A stretch of 45,340 bases of DNA from Bdellovibrionota bacterium (GCA_963169515.1 CAUJEF010000068.1:1-45340); one strand, 5' to 3'. Positions 8,179-16,837 are shown, counted from the first letter of the stretch. The notes: a model not told the origin generated them from the letters alone. Numbers and translations are program-made.

Positions 8179-8622
8179 TTAGAAAGCGCGGAAGTCGTCA
8201 AATAGGTTCTTATTCTTACGACGTTTGGCAAGCTCACTTTGAACTTTTGTGACTATCCTTTTGGATAGGGATTCCTCACCAACGTAGGGGGTACCGTTCT
8301 GAAATGCCTCTTGCGGTTCCATCGTCATGTTCGACGAAACAACATTAACCTCAACCGATAAATTATATGGTCGCCGATTTCCTAAAACGACGGTTTTAAT
8401 CACTAGAACAACGGGCCTGTCCCCTTCTACTTTTGCTTTATATTGTTTTGTGTAATACTCTCGCGCATTAGGGCTAACAAATCCAACCTCCGCCGGAAGG
8501 GACTCACCCACGGCTTTTTGAATATCCTGCAGTGAGTAGTCAAGCGGCTCCGAATTGTACCCGCTTGTAACACAGCCGGTGAGTATCCAAAATAATACTG
8601 AAAGTTTAAATAGTTGCTTGAT
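8179..8622 (-). CDS. small lipoprotein of unknown function with a non-canonical start
   Basis: Read in frame upstream of the first standard start (GTG at 8511), the sequence encodes a convincing lipoprotein signal peptide, [17 protein letters not shown], if ATC at 8620-8622 initiates. An in-frame TAG lies near 8643 and no ATG, GTG or TTG occurs between it and the lipobox cysteine. ATC has a GGAAA about nine bases upstream; ATT at 8635-8637 is the other candidate but has no visible Shine-Dalgarno. From ATC the protein has 147 residues and overlaps the end of the transaldolase gene by 17 bases, allowing translational coupling. The mature part contains a beta-rich region ([20 protein letters not shown]) and a basic C-terminus. 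I recognise no family. Starting at GTG 8511 would give 110 residues with no signal. Confidence 0.6.
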   Translation of the reverse strand: MKQLFKLSVLFWILTGCVTSGYNSEPLDYSLQDIQKAVGESLPAEVGFVSPNAREYYTKQYKAKVEGDRPVVLVIKTVVLGNRRPYNLSVEVNVVSSNMTMEPQEAFQNGTPYVGEESLSKRIVTKVQSELAKRRKNKNLFDDFRAF

Positions 8623-9259
8623 TTGCTTGTTTCCAATCGTCTAAAAATCTTTGAATACCCTGTTCAGTCAATGGATGTTTCGTCAGTTGCTGCATAACTT
8701 TGTAGGGGATTGTCACAATGTTCGCGCCAACTAAAGCAGCATCCAAAATATGAATCGGGTGGCGCACGCTTGCAACCAAAACTTCAGTCTTGAATTGGTA
8801 GTTTTTAAAAATCTTCATTACTTGCGAAATCATTTCCATCCCGTTTGATGAAATATCATCCAGGCGGCCGACAAACGGGGAGAGCATCGTTGCTCCTGCC
8901 TTTGCCACCATTATTGCCTGAACTGGCGAAAAGACCAGTGTCACGTTTGTTTTAATGCCCTCTTTTGAAAGCTTTCGAACCGCAACGAGTCCCGCTTCTG
9001 TCATGGGAATTTTAACAACAACATTGTCGTGGATTTTTGCTAAATCCATGCCTTCCTTAAACATGCCTTCTGCCTCTAGGCTCACCACCTCTGCAGAAAC
9101 GGGGCCAGACACTTCCATACAAATATCTTTGATAACTTCTTTCATTGGCCGTTTTGTTTTTGCGACTAGGGATGGATTGGTCGTAACGCCGTCAACCCAG
9201 CCGCGCTTGTTGGCCTCTCGAATTTCGGTAATATCTGCACTATCAATAAAAAACTTCAT
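8606..9259 (-). CDS. tal: transaldolase, small TalC/fructose-6-phosphate aldolase type
   Basis: 217 residues, matching the short transaldolase / FSA family of about 215. The N-terminus [16 protein letters not shown] and GVTTNPSL are diagnostic, and Lys83 in [11 protein letters not shown] is the Schiff-base lysine. It interconverts sugar phosphates in the non-oxidative pentose phosphate pathway, or cleaves fructose 6-phosphate; sequence alone cannot separate the two. The ATG at 9257-9259 is chosen over the upstream frame start at 9334 because it gives the family N-terminus and has an AGGGG Shine-Dalgarno. It sits between folK (49-base gap) and the lipoprotein gene (17-base overlap). Confidence 0.92.
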   Translation of the reverse strand: MKFFIDSADITEIREANKRGWVDGVTTNPSLVAKTKRPMKEVIKDICMEVSGPVSAEVVSLEAEGMFKEGMDLAKIHDNVVVKIPMTEAGLVAVRKLSKEGIKTNVTLVFSPVQAIMVAKAGATMLSPFVGRLDDISSNGMEMISQVMKIFKNYQFKTEVLVASVRHPIHILDAALVGANIVTIPYKVMQQLTKHPLTEQGIQRFLDDWKQANQATI

Positions 9260-9308
9260 AAAATCCCCTGTTTGTTTTTCAACAACAAAACTACTGATTG
9301 GATCCAAC

Positions 9309-9794
9309 CTAGTTCTCATTTGAGAGAAAATCAAGAAGGGTTTTGTTCTGTTTATAGAACGAAATTCCCTCTATTTCCTTGAAAGAGTTTCGTATTGTTT
9401 TAATCGACTCATTTAAAACCGGATGATTATAGGATTCCCAGATATCTGTCGCGGGAACAATCCACTTGGGCGATTTGTGTAATAGCGGGTGGGGGATGGT
9501 CAGATGCGGCGACCTAAACACAACATCATCTATCAGCAAAATTTCCCACTTAAAATATTCACTTTTAACGCTCGCCAGTATTTTCTCAATTTCCCCCTTC
9601 GCCTCCAGTGGAGACTTTTTTGCGAGCTCTATGTGTGCCACAACAGAGATGCCATACGCATACGGCTCTGTCAGCTCATAAACAGAGGAAATATCTTTCA
9701 TTTTCGAATTGTAACTTAATTGAAGTAAAATTTTTCTAAGAGTAATCAGTTCTTTCTCAAATTTTGTCTCGAGCGCCAAAAGCACATTAGCCAT
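9309..9794 (-). CDS. FolK-like (HPPK) protein, divergent
   Basis: 161 residues, the length of 6-hydroxymethyl-7,8-dihydropterin pyrophosphokinase in folate synthesis. The C-terminal half keeps the family outline: a region resembling the DLDIL stretch ([11 protein letters not shown]) followed by [21 protein letters not shown], equivalent to the IPHPR..RxFVL segment. The N-terminal half has lost the GSN motif and the paired arginines, and one of the two metal-binding aspartates of DxD seems replaced (IDD). It overlaps the dapB stop by 8 bases (ATGGCTAA), so it is translationally coupled. It may be a divergent working enzyme or an inactive relative; the family call is moderate. Confidence 0.6.
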   Translation of the reverse strand: MANVLLALETKFEKELITLRKILLQLSYNSKMKDISSVYELTEPYAYGISVVAHIELAKKSPLEAKGEIEKILASVKSEYFKWEILLIDDVVFRSPHLTIPHPLLHKSPKWIVPATDIWESYNHPVLNESIKTIRNSFKEIEGISFYKQNKTLLDFLSNEN

Positions 9795-10446
9795 GCATCA
9801 CGCTTTCCATTCCATAGAGCCCTTTTTTCTTTTTAATCAGCCATCGCGCACATATCAATGCGCCTCTTGCGAAAACAGTCCTGTTAAGCGCCTCATGCTC
9901 AATTACAATTTTTTCTTCTTTCCCCGCAGCAATGACCCTATGAATACCAAACACGTCCCCCTCTCGCACCGATCGGATAGGAATATTTTTTCGCCTTGTT
10001 TGGCGCTCCAAGCTTAGTTTTAAGTAGCGCGCGGTCCCGCTCGGAGAATCCTTTTTGTTTACATGATGAATGTCTTCGATGGAAAAGTTATACCCTTTAA
10101 GCCCCGCAAACGACTTCAGCATAGCACGAACAATTTGGATTCCCACACTCATATTGGGGGCCCATAGAACCGGAATTTTTCGCGCCGCACGTCTAAGCGC
10201 TTTTTGCTTTTGCAAATCAAGCCCCGTTGTCCCGATTACCACTGGCGTTTTTGTTTTTGTTGCAAAATCTAAAACATCATTTAGAAATTCGGGCTGAGAA
10301 AAGTCAATAACAACATCGGCTTTCACGGATTTCAGGGGCTGGGCCCGCCCCACTGACAAAACTATTTTTGTTTTTTTGTCCTGACCAACTAATTTAGAAA
10401 TTTCTTGTCCCATTCGCCCAGACGCGCCGGATAAAATGATTTTCAT
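9787..10446 (-). CDS. dapB: 4-hydroxy-tetrahydrodipicolinate reductase DapB
   Basis: NAD(P)H-dependent reductase of the diaminopimelate/lysine pathway, supplying peptidoglycan cross-linking residues. 219 residues, shorter than the usual 240-270. Visible: the nucleotide-binding GASGRMG (7-13), and the substrate motif HHVNKKDSPSGTA (127-139) with the catalytic His pair and Lys. It follows dapA with a 4-base ATGA overlap and leads into folK with an 8-base overlap, so the three are surely cotranscribed. Confidence 0.95.
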   Translation of the reverse strand: MKIILSGASGRMGQEISKLVGQDKKTKIVLSVGRAQPLKSVKADVVIDFSQPEFLNDVLDFATKTKTPVVIGTTGLDLQKQKALRRAARKIPVLWAPNMSVGIQIVRAMLKSFAGLKGYNFSIEDIHHVNKKDSPSGTARYLKLSLERQTRRKNIPIRSVREGDVFGIHRVIAAGKEEKIVIEHEALNRTVFARGALICARWLIKKKKGLYGMESVMHG

Positions 10447-11324
10447 TTCATCAGCCTCGCGTCTTCCAGAAGACTGTCCATATCAGCCCTTAGGCTCTCG
10501 CCCAGGGCCACGAGCGGCAGCCTTAGTTCCTCGGACTGAAGAATGCCCATTCGCCGCAGACAATATTTTATTGGAATTGGGTTTGTTTCCTTGTAGATGC
10601 CCTTGATCAATGGTTGAAACTTATCATACGCTGTCTTGGCGAAGTGATTTCCTTTTTCAATTTCTTTATATATGGCCCGCATAGGATTAGAAATCAAATG
10701 TGAAACCACGGAAATAACGCCTCGTCCGCCCCGAGTCGCAAGATCCATGCAGGTTGCATCGTCGCCACTTAAAACAATAAAATCTTTCGAACAATTATTA
10801 ATAATTCTTTCGCCAAATGAAATATCTCCTGTCGCCTCTTTAATCCCAATGATGTTATCTACTTTACTCAGTTCTGACACCGTCTCCACCTCAAGCCCCG
10901 CGCTCGTTCGACTGGGAACATTGTATAAAATAACAGGGATGGCGACCTTTTCTGCAACCCATTTGAAATGCTTATGCAGCCCTCTTTGCGGAGGCTTATT
11001 GTAATATGGGACAACAACCAAAAGGGCGTCTGCGCCCCACTCTTCGGCTGCTTTTGATTTCTCAACCGTTTCTGCCGTAGAATTGCTGCCTGTTCCAACA
11101 ATTAATGGCACCTGTCCCGAGACTTCCACCTTTATAAATTCAAAAATTTTTTTCCGCTCTCTTTCCGTAACCGTGGGGGATTCGCCTGTTGTTCCGTGGA
11201 CAACAAATCCGTCAATGCCTTGTTCAAGCTGATGTCTTACAAGCTTTCCTAATGAATCAAAATCCACCTCGTCGTCTCGAAACGGAGTTACAAGGGCCGT
11301 AATAATACCTTGAAATTTAGACAC
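10443..11324 (-). CDS. dapA: 4-hydroxy-tetrahydrodipicolinate synthase DapA
   Basis: Condenses pyruvate with aspartate semialdehyde, the first step specific to diaminopimelate. 293 residues, full length. The TIM-barrel aldolase signatures are clear: GTTGESPTV (44-52), YNVPSRT (134-140) with Tyr134, and the Schiff-base Lys162 in GIKEATGD. ATG at 11322-11324 overlaps the dapF end by 8 bases. The neighbouring dapF and dapB support the role; related pyruvate aldolases are less likely. Confidence 0.96.
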   Translation of the reverse strand: MSKFQGIITALVTPFRDDEVDFDSLGKLVRHQLEQGIDGFVVHGTTGESPTVTERERKKIFEFIKVEVSGQVPLIVGTGSNSTAETVEKSKAAEEWGADALLVVVPYYNKPPQRGLHKHFKWVAEKVAIPVILYNVPSRTSAGLEVETVSELSKVDNIIGIKEATGDISFGERIINNCSKDFIVLSGDDATCMDLATRGGRGVISVVSHLISNPMRAIYKEIEKGNHFAKTAYDKFQPLIKGIYKETNPIPIKYCLRRMGILQSEELRLPLVALGESLRADMDSLLEDARLMK

Positions 11325-12177
11325 TCAAAACCTCTCGATGTACAACGCCGTCGCAAACTCGAAGCGCAGGGCCTGTCAATTCAACATCGCCCTCGCTTGT
11401 CAGGCCAACAGCCAAAGTCCCCCCTGGCATATTGATTTTTACAGGCTCATTTGTGCCATTTATTTTACAATAATAAATGGCTGCCGCGACAGCCCCCGTG
11501 CCGCACGCAAGAGTGAAGTTCTCCACCCCTCTTTCAAAAGAGACCGCGTTTAATTCGTTTTTTCCAATTTCCTCTATAAAAGTAACATTTGTTCCGCGCG
11601 GATGAAAATATGGGTGGTTTCTTAACATTGCCGCCTTGGCAATTCGCCCATGATGCTCGTGAACATTTCGTGCCCGAACAACGAAATGCGGGACCCCTGA
11701 ATCAATCCATCCCCCCTCAACATTTTCATTCCCGATCAGCACTTTCTTTTTGAGGTCAAAAATGCTTACTTTCGGGATTTTAATCGTAACAAGATCCTTC
11801 TTTTTCCGCCCATGAATAACTCCGAACGGGGTCTGTATCTTCAGCGGCTTCCCGTTGCTGATTTTTTCTTCGACTAAATAGCGCACGACACATCGGCTTG
11901 CATTCGCACACATTTCTGGCCGGCTGCCGTCAGAATTATAAAAATCCCATCGGATCGAGGCGCCGTTTACGTCCGGCTTTTCTAAAAAAAGTAGCCCGTC
12001 TGCGCCAATCCCTAATTGTCTGTGACACATTTTCAAGGCAAAGTCTTCCCTGGATACTTTCCCTAAGAATTTTTTGATTGCTTTCTGGTCAGCGTCTTTC
12101 AGGGCAGGAATTATGATAAAATCATTCCCGGCGCCAGACATTTTGGTAAATTTAATTTTGTTGTTCTTTTTTTCCAT
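11317..12177 (-). CDS. dapF: diaminopimelate epimerase DapF
   Basis: Interconverts LL- and meso-diaminopimelate. The two catalytic cysteines are in place: Cys90 in PEMCANASR and Cys225 in LACGTGAV. TKMSGAGNDF near the N-terminus is the family start signature. The frame is open to 12219 with several ATGs (12219, 12204, 12195, 12177); most bacterial DapF proteins begin only a few residues before KMxGAGNDF, so the nearest upstream ATG (12177, 286 residues) is preferred, though none has a strong Shine-Dalgarno. The start lies inside the end of the LptM-like lipoprotein gene, so translation is probably coupled. Confidence 0.95.
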   Translation of the reverse strand: MEKKNNKIKFTKMSGAGNDFIIIPALKDADQKAIKKFLGKVSREDFALKMCHRQLGIGADGLLFLEKPDVNGASIRWDFYNSDGSRPEMCANASRCVVRYLVEEKISNGKPLKIQTPFGVIHGRKKKDLVTIKIPKVSIFDLKKKVLIGNENVEGGWIDSGVPHFVVRARNVHEHHGRIAKAAMLRNHPYFHPRGTNVTFIEEIGKNELNAVSFERGVENFTLACGTGAVAAAIYYCKINGTNEPVKINMPGGTLAVGLTSEGDVELTGPALRVCDGVVHREVLSV

Positions 12178-12367
12178 TTTTCTTTTTTGCTTCATCTTTT
12201 TCATAAAGGGGCGGCACATATGGAGTCGCTAAATCTTTCGTCACCTCTTTATACATTGGCTGTCCCCGCCCTAGAGATGGCGGTTCTGTTGGTGGGATGG
12301 GATCTCCACGGACTCCACAGCCCAAAAGCGCCGATAACATCAATATACTTGTTGTTTTACTGATCAT
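12152..12367 (-). CDS. LptM/YifL-like small lipoprotein
   Basis: 71 residues: signal peptide MISKTTSILMLSALLGC with lipobox, then CGVRGDPIPPTEPP, resembling the LptM motif (lipidated Cys, then Gly-x-x-Gly, then prolines; in enterobacteria of the form CGLKGPLYFPP). A charged Lys/Glu-rich tail follows. In Escherichia coli lptM (yifL) lies directly upstream of dapF, the same position as here, and LptM helps mature the LPS translocon LptD-LptE. A GGAAGG ribosome binding site precedes ATG 12365-12367. It overlaps the TPR gene by 11 bases upstream and dapF downstream. The function is inferred from motif and synteny. Confidence 0.65.
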   Translation of the reverse strand: MISKTTSILMLSALLGCGVRGDPIPPTEPPSLGRGQPMYKEVTKDLATPYVPPLYEKDEAKKKNGKKEQQN

Positions 12368-13202
12368 CGCCTTCCTTCTTTTCTGCCGCTTGATCTTCTA
12401 ACTTTGCCTCTATGCTTTTGTATTCTTGGCACATTCTTGGTTCATACTCAAATTTCGCCCAGTCGCTCCGGGCAAGAGTCTTGCATAGTTTCACATATTT
12501 TTTTGCGCTCTCTGTCGCCGGCTTGTTTAATTTTTCAAGAATTTGATTTTCCCAATAATAGTTTTCGGGAAAGGCTTCGCTAATCTTTTCTGCCCTTTGA
12601 AGGTATTTAAATGACTCTCCAAGCTCTCCCTTGAAATAATGCATTTGAGCTAACGCCAAATTGAGATGCAATCCTATCGCGGGCTCCCGAACGTCCTTCT
12701 CCTCAATGTCCTTTTCCAGGCTTTCGAAATCCTGCAGACAGGTTCGCGCCTGGATCTGCAATAAGAAGTTTTCATTATTAAACGGGTTCAGTCCGTCCAG
12801 AACATGGCTTGTTTCAAGGCTGTCCTTACACTGTCCTAACAAAAGATAGGTTCTCCCTAACGTCGTTAGAACTTTCGTGTTCTTCGGTTCGATTTCAAGT
12901 ACGGCTTTAAATGCTTTCATGGCCTCTGCCGGCTTTTGCCTAATAAGCACATTCCCCTGCTCGTAAAGCTTTTGAGCTTTGTCTGTATAAAAAATTTCAC
13001 TCAGTTTTTTTAATGTTGTTATGAGTGCCGCTCTGCCTTTCAGATCCTTTTCTTTTTGGATTCCAGTTAAAAGCATTTGTTGCGCTTCGCTGCGTGCTTG
13101 TTGAAGGCTTAACTGTTGGGCTCGCGCGATAATCTCTTTGTAATTGCTTTGTTCCGAGGGCAGAGCCAGGCACAACGACAATATTGCTAATAAAAATAAC
13201 AT
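12357..13202 (-). CDS. periplasmic TPR-repeat protein
   Basis: 281 residues. The N-terminus MLFLLAILSLCLALPS is a hydrophobic signal or anchor without a basic n-region. Helical pairs with TPR spacing run through residues 70-215 (AMKAFKAVLEIEPKNTKVLTTLGRTYLLLG is the clearest repeat). The tail is acidic. TPR proteins act as binding scaffolds; no partner can be named. It lies 30 bases after ftsK and overlaps the LptM-like gene by 11 bases. No good Shine-Dalgarno precedes the ATG, and an in-frame TGA closely upstream excludes a longer N-terminus. Confidence 0.75.
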   Translation of the reverse strand: MLFLLAILSLCLALPSEQSNYKEIIARAQQLSLQQARSEAQQMLLTGIQKEKDLKGRAALITTLKKLSEIFYTDKAQKLYEQGNVLIRQKPAEAMKAFKAVLEIEPKNTKVLTTLGRTYLLLGQCKDSLETSHVLDGLNPFNNENFLLQIQARTCLQDFESLEKDIEEKDVREPAIGLHLNLALAQMHYFKGELGESFKYLQRAEKISEAFPENYYWENQILEKLNKPATESAKKYVKLCKTLARSDWAKFEYEPRMCQEYKSIEAKLEDQAAEKKEGDDQ

Positions 13203-13232
13203 ATTATTTATATAGCCGAATCACATAAGATT

Positions 13233-15560
13233 TCAAAGTTTATTGATAAGAACCTGCCGCGGCTTGCTTCCGCTTGCTGGTCCAACAACACCTTCTTTTT
13301 CAAAGATCTCAATGACACGGGCGGCTCTTGGATAGCCAAGGCGAAACTTCCTCTGTAATAAAGACGCGCTGACCTCTTTCATCGTAGAAACGTAGGCTAA
13401 AATTTCATCATATCGCTCTTCTGTGTCTGGATTACCGTCCTCAAAAAACGATTCTTCGCCCCCCAAATCATAGCCTCCGCCACTGCCGTCTAGTTGTTTC
13501 ATTGCTGCGGCATCAAACTCTGGCTCACCTTGTTTTGACCAAAACGCTGTGACCCTGGCCATTTCGTCTTCTGAAATCCATGCGCCATGATGCCTTTGTG
13601 GTTTTGAAACCCCCGGCGCTAAAAAAAGCATATCTCCTTGGGCAAGAAGCCGTTCCGCTCCAGATTCATCTAGAATAATTCGAGAGTCCATTTTGCTTGC
13701 CACCTTAAAGCTGATTCGGCCGGGAATATTCGTTTTGATTAGACCCGTAACAACGTCTCGCCGAGGACTTTGCATTGCAAGAATCAAATGGATTCCACAT
13801 GCGCGTGCCATTTGTGCCAGACGCACAATCATTTGTTCAACGCTTGCTTTGTCAACAGTCATAAGGTCGCCGAATTCTTCAACGACAATCACAATATAAG
13901 GAAGCTCCGTAAAATAATACCCCTCGGCTGTGTCTCGCCGTTGGGCTTCCAATTCTTCATTCATTTTTTGATGCGCTTTAATTTCGTCGCCAAACAACGA
14001 TCGCATTTTGTCGTTAAATCCCTCAATCCCGCGAGCGTTGAATCGTGACATAGACCTGTATCTCTTCTCCATTTCGCGGACGGCCCACCGCAACCCGTTT
14101 ACAGCTTTTTTCGGTTCTTTTATTGGAGGCATTATGAGGTGGGGAACTTTGTGAAATGTTGCAAGGTCCACTTGTTTGGGGTCAACAAGAATAAGTCTAA
14201 GTGTTTTTGGAGAGTGTTTGAACAGCAAGCCGGTCAAAATACTGTTAATAAAAACAGACTTCCCTGATCCCGTTGTGCCGGCAACCAAGAGGTGGGGCAT
14301 CTTTCTTAAATCCACCACTCTTGTTTCTCCGTTGGCCTGCTTGCCTAAGGCGAGTGGCAACTTCAGATCATCTTCCCAAAAATTAACGTCTTCAAGGATT
14401 TCGCTTAAAAACACCGTGTCGCGTTCATAGTTTGCCGTTTCAATTCCTACAACGTCTCGCCCGGGCAGGGGGGCAATAATTCGAACAGATTCGCTACTCA
14501 TCGCAAGCGACAGGTCGTCTGCAAGTTCGGTAATTTTGCTGATTTTGACGTCGGCATTAGGTTTAAATTCGAACATCGTTACGGCGGGCCCAGGCAAAAC
14601 AGCGACGACTTTACCATTTACATCAAACTGGGAGAGCTTGTCCTCTAAGAGAAGGGTATTTCTTTTAATTATTTTCTCGTCTACTTTAAACTTTGTGTTT
14701 GTGGGAACTTCAAGCATCGCCAATTTCGGCAACTCCCAGTTTTCCACTCTTCGCTTCATTTCTTTCATTTGTTTCTGCGCCTTATTATCCGCAAAATCAA
14801 AAATAGACTTAATAACAAATGACGTTTTATCCTCTGCGCGCGCCGAAATGGGCGTCTCTTCCGCGGGATGCGCTCCTTCGCCTTTTTGTTCCCTATATTG
14901 ATCTAGCAAAGACAATAGCTTTTTTTCTTGAATTTTTTTGTCGTCAGAAATTCTAGCTCGCGCCTCGCGGCGACAAATCACGGTGGCAATTTTTGAAGTA
15001 ACCCTATCAAACGACAGCCGTTTCAATAAAAAGATTACATGCTTAATATTTTCGTCAATTGTGTGTTCTGTGTAAAATACTAAGAGTACCGCGGCACTCG
15101 CCCACAAAATAATTGCGACACCTGTTGTATTAAACACTGCAATCAAAGCTTTTGACGTAACAAGGCCCAGAAGGCCTCCTATGTGAATGGATTTGTGTAG
15201 GACCCGCGTTTGGGGAAAATAAAGTGTAAGTAGTGCCGTAACCACAACAAAAAGAAGTACATTTAGTCCTACACGCGTTTTTGTAAATGGAATTTTTTTC
15301 CCTTTAATGGATTGCCAGCCAAATCGTGTAAACGCAAAAACGATTAACCAGGCGGCAACTCCAAGAAATTGAAATAAAATGTCCGACAGGAAGCTTCCGA
15401 AATATCCACAAAAGTTCTCCACTCCTTGGCCATATCCCGTCGAATTAAATGAGGGGTCTTTTGGATTAAAACTTATTAGGGATAGGCCCACAAAAAGACT
15501 AAGCGCAAAAAAAATTATGCTTTTGATATCTCTCTGGAAGCGCAATACAAGTTGAGACAT
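13233..15560 (-). CDS. ftsK: DNA translocase FtsK
   Basis: Septal hexameric motor that pumps chromosome ends apart at division. 775 residues: about four transmembrane helices within residues 12-165, a short linker, then the motor. Walker A GTTGSGKS is at 428-435 and the C-terminal gamma winged helix (about 705-775, with FRLGYPRAARVIEIFEKEG) reads KOPS-like sites. The Walker B stretch reads IVIVVEEFGDLM; the usual form has Asp-Glu, so the metal-binding Asp is Glu561 here. The ATG at 15558-15560 is preceded by a GGGGGC stretch. It is the first gene of the minus-strand run into the TPR, LptM-like and dap genes. Confidence 0.95.
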   Translation of the reverse strand: MSQLVLRFQRDIKSIIFFALSLFVGLSLISFNPKDPSFNSTGYGQGVENFCGYFGSFLSDILFQFLGVAAWLIVFAFTRFGWQSIKGKKIPFTKTRVGLNVLLFVVVTALLTLYFPQTRVLHKSIHIGGLLGLVTSKALIAVFNTTGVAIILWASAAVLLVFYTEHTIDENIKHVIFLLKRLSFDRVTSKIATVICRREARARISDDKKIQEKKLLSLLDQYREQKGEGAHPAEETPISARAEDKTSFVIKSIFDFADNKAQKQMKEMKRRVENWELPKLAMLEVPTNTKFKVDEKIIKRNTLLLEDKLSQFDVNGKVVAVLPGPAVTMFEFKPNADVKISKITELADDLSLAMSSESVRIIAPLPGRDVVGIETANYERDTVFLSEILEDVNFWEDDLKLPLALGKQANGETRVVDLRKMPHLLVAGTTGSGKSVFINSILTGLLFKHSPKTLRLILVDPKQVDLATFHKVPHLIMPPIKEPKKAVNGLRWAVREMEKRYRSMSRFNARGIEGFNDKMRSLFGDEIKAHQKMNEELEAQRRDTAEGYYFTELPYIVIVVEEFGDLMTVDKASVEQMIVRLAQMARACGIHLILAMQSPRRDVVTGLIKTNIPGRISFKVASKMDSRIILDESGAERLLAQGDMLFLAPGVSKPQRHHGAWISEDEMARVTAFWSKQGEPEFDAAAMKQLDGSGGGYDLGGEESFFEDGNPDTEERYDEILAYVSTMKEVSASLLQRKFRLGYPRAARVIEIFEKEGVVGPASGSKPRQVLINKL

Positions 15561-15635
15561 ATGATCGCCCCCGGCGACTTAGCTGTTAATGCGAGACTTT
15601 GCCCCACAGTTTCTTTAATTCTACCCGAACATCAA

Positions 15636-15664
15636 TTGACTTTGGTAGTCGGGGACTTTAATTT
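15636..15664 (+). promoter_or_regulatory. possible promoter for queE
   Basis: TTGACT at 15636-15641 (five of six), 17 bases, TAATTT at 15659-15664 (three of six). The expected transcript start would leave a leader of roughly 12 bases before the ATG at 15683. It sits in the divergent ftsK-queE gap. The -10 is weak. Confidence 0.38.
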
Positions 15665-15682
15665 GTTGAGATCATTTTTGGT

Positions 15683-16321
15683 ATGATTAAAATCAACGAA
15701 ATCTTTTTCAGCATACAGGGCGAATCAAGCTATGCGGGCTGGCCCACAGTCTTCGTAAGAACGTCTGGGTGCCCGCTCCGGTGCAGCTATTGCGATACAA
15801 AATATGCATATTATGAAGGCGAACGCCTTTCTGTTGACGAGATCGTGGAGAAAATTCAAGGTTTTTCAACAAAGTATGTTTGCATTACTGGTGGTGAGCC
15901 ATTATCCCAAGGCAAAACCTTCGCTTTGATGGCCAAGCTTTGTGATATGGGCTACACCGTTTCCATAGAAACAAACGGGGCCGAGCCTGTGAAAGCGCTC
16001 GACACTAGAGTCAAGAAAATTATTGACGTAAAAACTCCCGATAGCGGTGCGGCAGATACCTTTTTAATGCAAAATTTGGAACACACAACCCCGTTGGACG
16101 AATTCAAATTTGTGATTTGTTCAGAAAAAGATTTCCATTGGGCAGAAAGTTTTGTAAAAGAACACCACCTTCACGAAAAAAATTTGGTTTTATATAGCCC
16201 GAGTTTTGGATGCGTGAATGAAGAATGGCTTGCAAAACAGATTTTAGAAAATAAATCCCTTGCAAGACTTCAATTGCAGTTACATAAATACATTTGGACG
16301 CCGAACAAACGCGGAGTCTAA
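15683..16321 (+). CDS. queE: 7-carboxy-7-deazaguanine synthase QueE
   Basis: Radical SAM enzyme that contracts the pterin ring to 7-carboxy-7-deazaguanine on the way to queuosine. 212 residues, the usual length. The cluster motif CxxxCxxC is Cys30, Cys34 and Cys37 (GCPLRCSYCDT); FSIQGES precedes it, and ITGGEPLSQ is the SAM-binding GGEP. The ATG at 15683 lacks a strong Shine-Dalgarno. It is followed at 20 bases by the Fis-type gene. No other queuosine gene is nearby. Confidence 0.95.
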   Translation: MIKINEIFFSIQGESSYAGWPTVFVRTSGCPLRCSYCDTKYAYYEGERLSVDEIVEKIQGFSTKYVCITGGEPLSQGKTFALMAKLCDMGYTVSIETNGAEPVKALDTRVKKIIDVKTPDSGAADTFLMQNLEHTTPLDEFKFVICSEKDFHWAESFVKEHHLHEKNLVLYSPSFGCVNEEWLAKQILENKSLARLQLQLHKYIWTPNKRGV

Positions 16322-16341
16322 AATTAAAGGAGATCCGTCAC

Positions 16342-16674
16342 GTGGAAACAACGCCAACGCCTGTCCCTGTCACCCCTGAAAATTATGAAGCAAACCATCT
16401 TTTTGTAGCGAACTTAAAATCCGTTAGCTTGGAAAAGCTCGTACGAAGCAAGCTAGAAGTACTCTTTGAAGAGCAACAAAAGGCGGCCGTTGAGCTTGAT
16501 GGTTTATATGATGTGGTGTTGGAGCAGGTCGAAAAGCCGTTGATTGAGCTTGCTTTGCGCGTTCACAAAGGCAACCAAGTTAAAACTGCGAAAATGTTGG
16601 GCATAAATAGAAACACATTGAAGAAAAAAATGGACATTTACAAAATTAGAGTCCGCGCCTTGGGTCGAGCTTAA
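16342..16674 (+). CDS. Fis-type DNA-binding regulator
   Basis: 110 residues. The C-terminal 50 form a Fis-family helix-turn-helix: PLIELALRVHKGNQVKTAKM followed by LGINRNTLKKKM. The N-terminal half is charged and probably dimerises. The start is GTG at 16342 because a strong AAAGGAGA lies eight bases upstream; the longer in-frame ORF from 16294 overlaps queE and has no such site. Fis-type proteins bend DNA or end NtrC-type regulators; this one stands alone. Whether it acts as a nucleoid protein like enteric Fis or as a local regulator cannot be told. Confidence 0.82.
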   Translation: METTPTPVPVTPENYEANHLFVANLKSVSLEKLVRSKLEVLFEEQQKAAVELDGLYDVVLEQVEKPLIELALRVHKGNQVKTAKMLGINRNTLKKKMDIYKIRVRALGRA

Positions 16675-16837
16675 AAAATTAAAAGTAAAGTAAAATACAA
16701 CAGCGGGACACCCTTGTCCTTCATCTAGAAGCGCCCCGCAAATTAGCCTTAAGTCTAGTTTTTTAATCCCACTGGCGTTAAACGTCGACGGTCATAACCA
16801 CTCCCTGAAATTATTTTGTCATCGTTTTGGGGGGCGG

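Noticed and set aside
8427-8636. 69-residue ORF (METSKSSNY...) overlapping the lipoprotein gene
   Set aside because: It starts with TTG, overlaps the lipoprotein body in another frame, and has no recognisable fold; the lipoprotein frame explains the region.
9241-9334. Longer transaldolase start at 9334
   Set aside because: The extra 25 residues have no family match, overlap the folK end, and the ATG at 9259 has the ribosome binding site and the family N-terminus.
10443-12367. Lysine riboswitch before the dap genes
   Set aside because: The genes overlap or touch with no leader long enough to hold one.
16294-16341. ATG start of the Fis-type gene inside queE
   Set aside because: The GTG at 16342 has a strong AAAGGAGA at ideal spacing; the upstream ATG has none.
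16675-16837. Possible small RNA or terminator between the Fis-type gene and the 63-residue gene
   Set aside because: Only a 5-pair GGACA/TGTCC hairpin without a T run; not enough to call.
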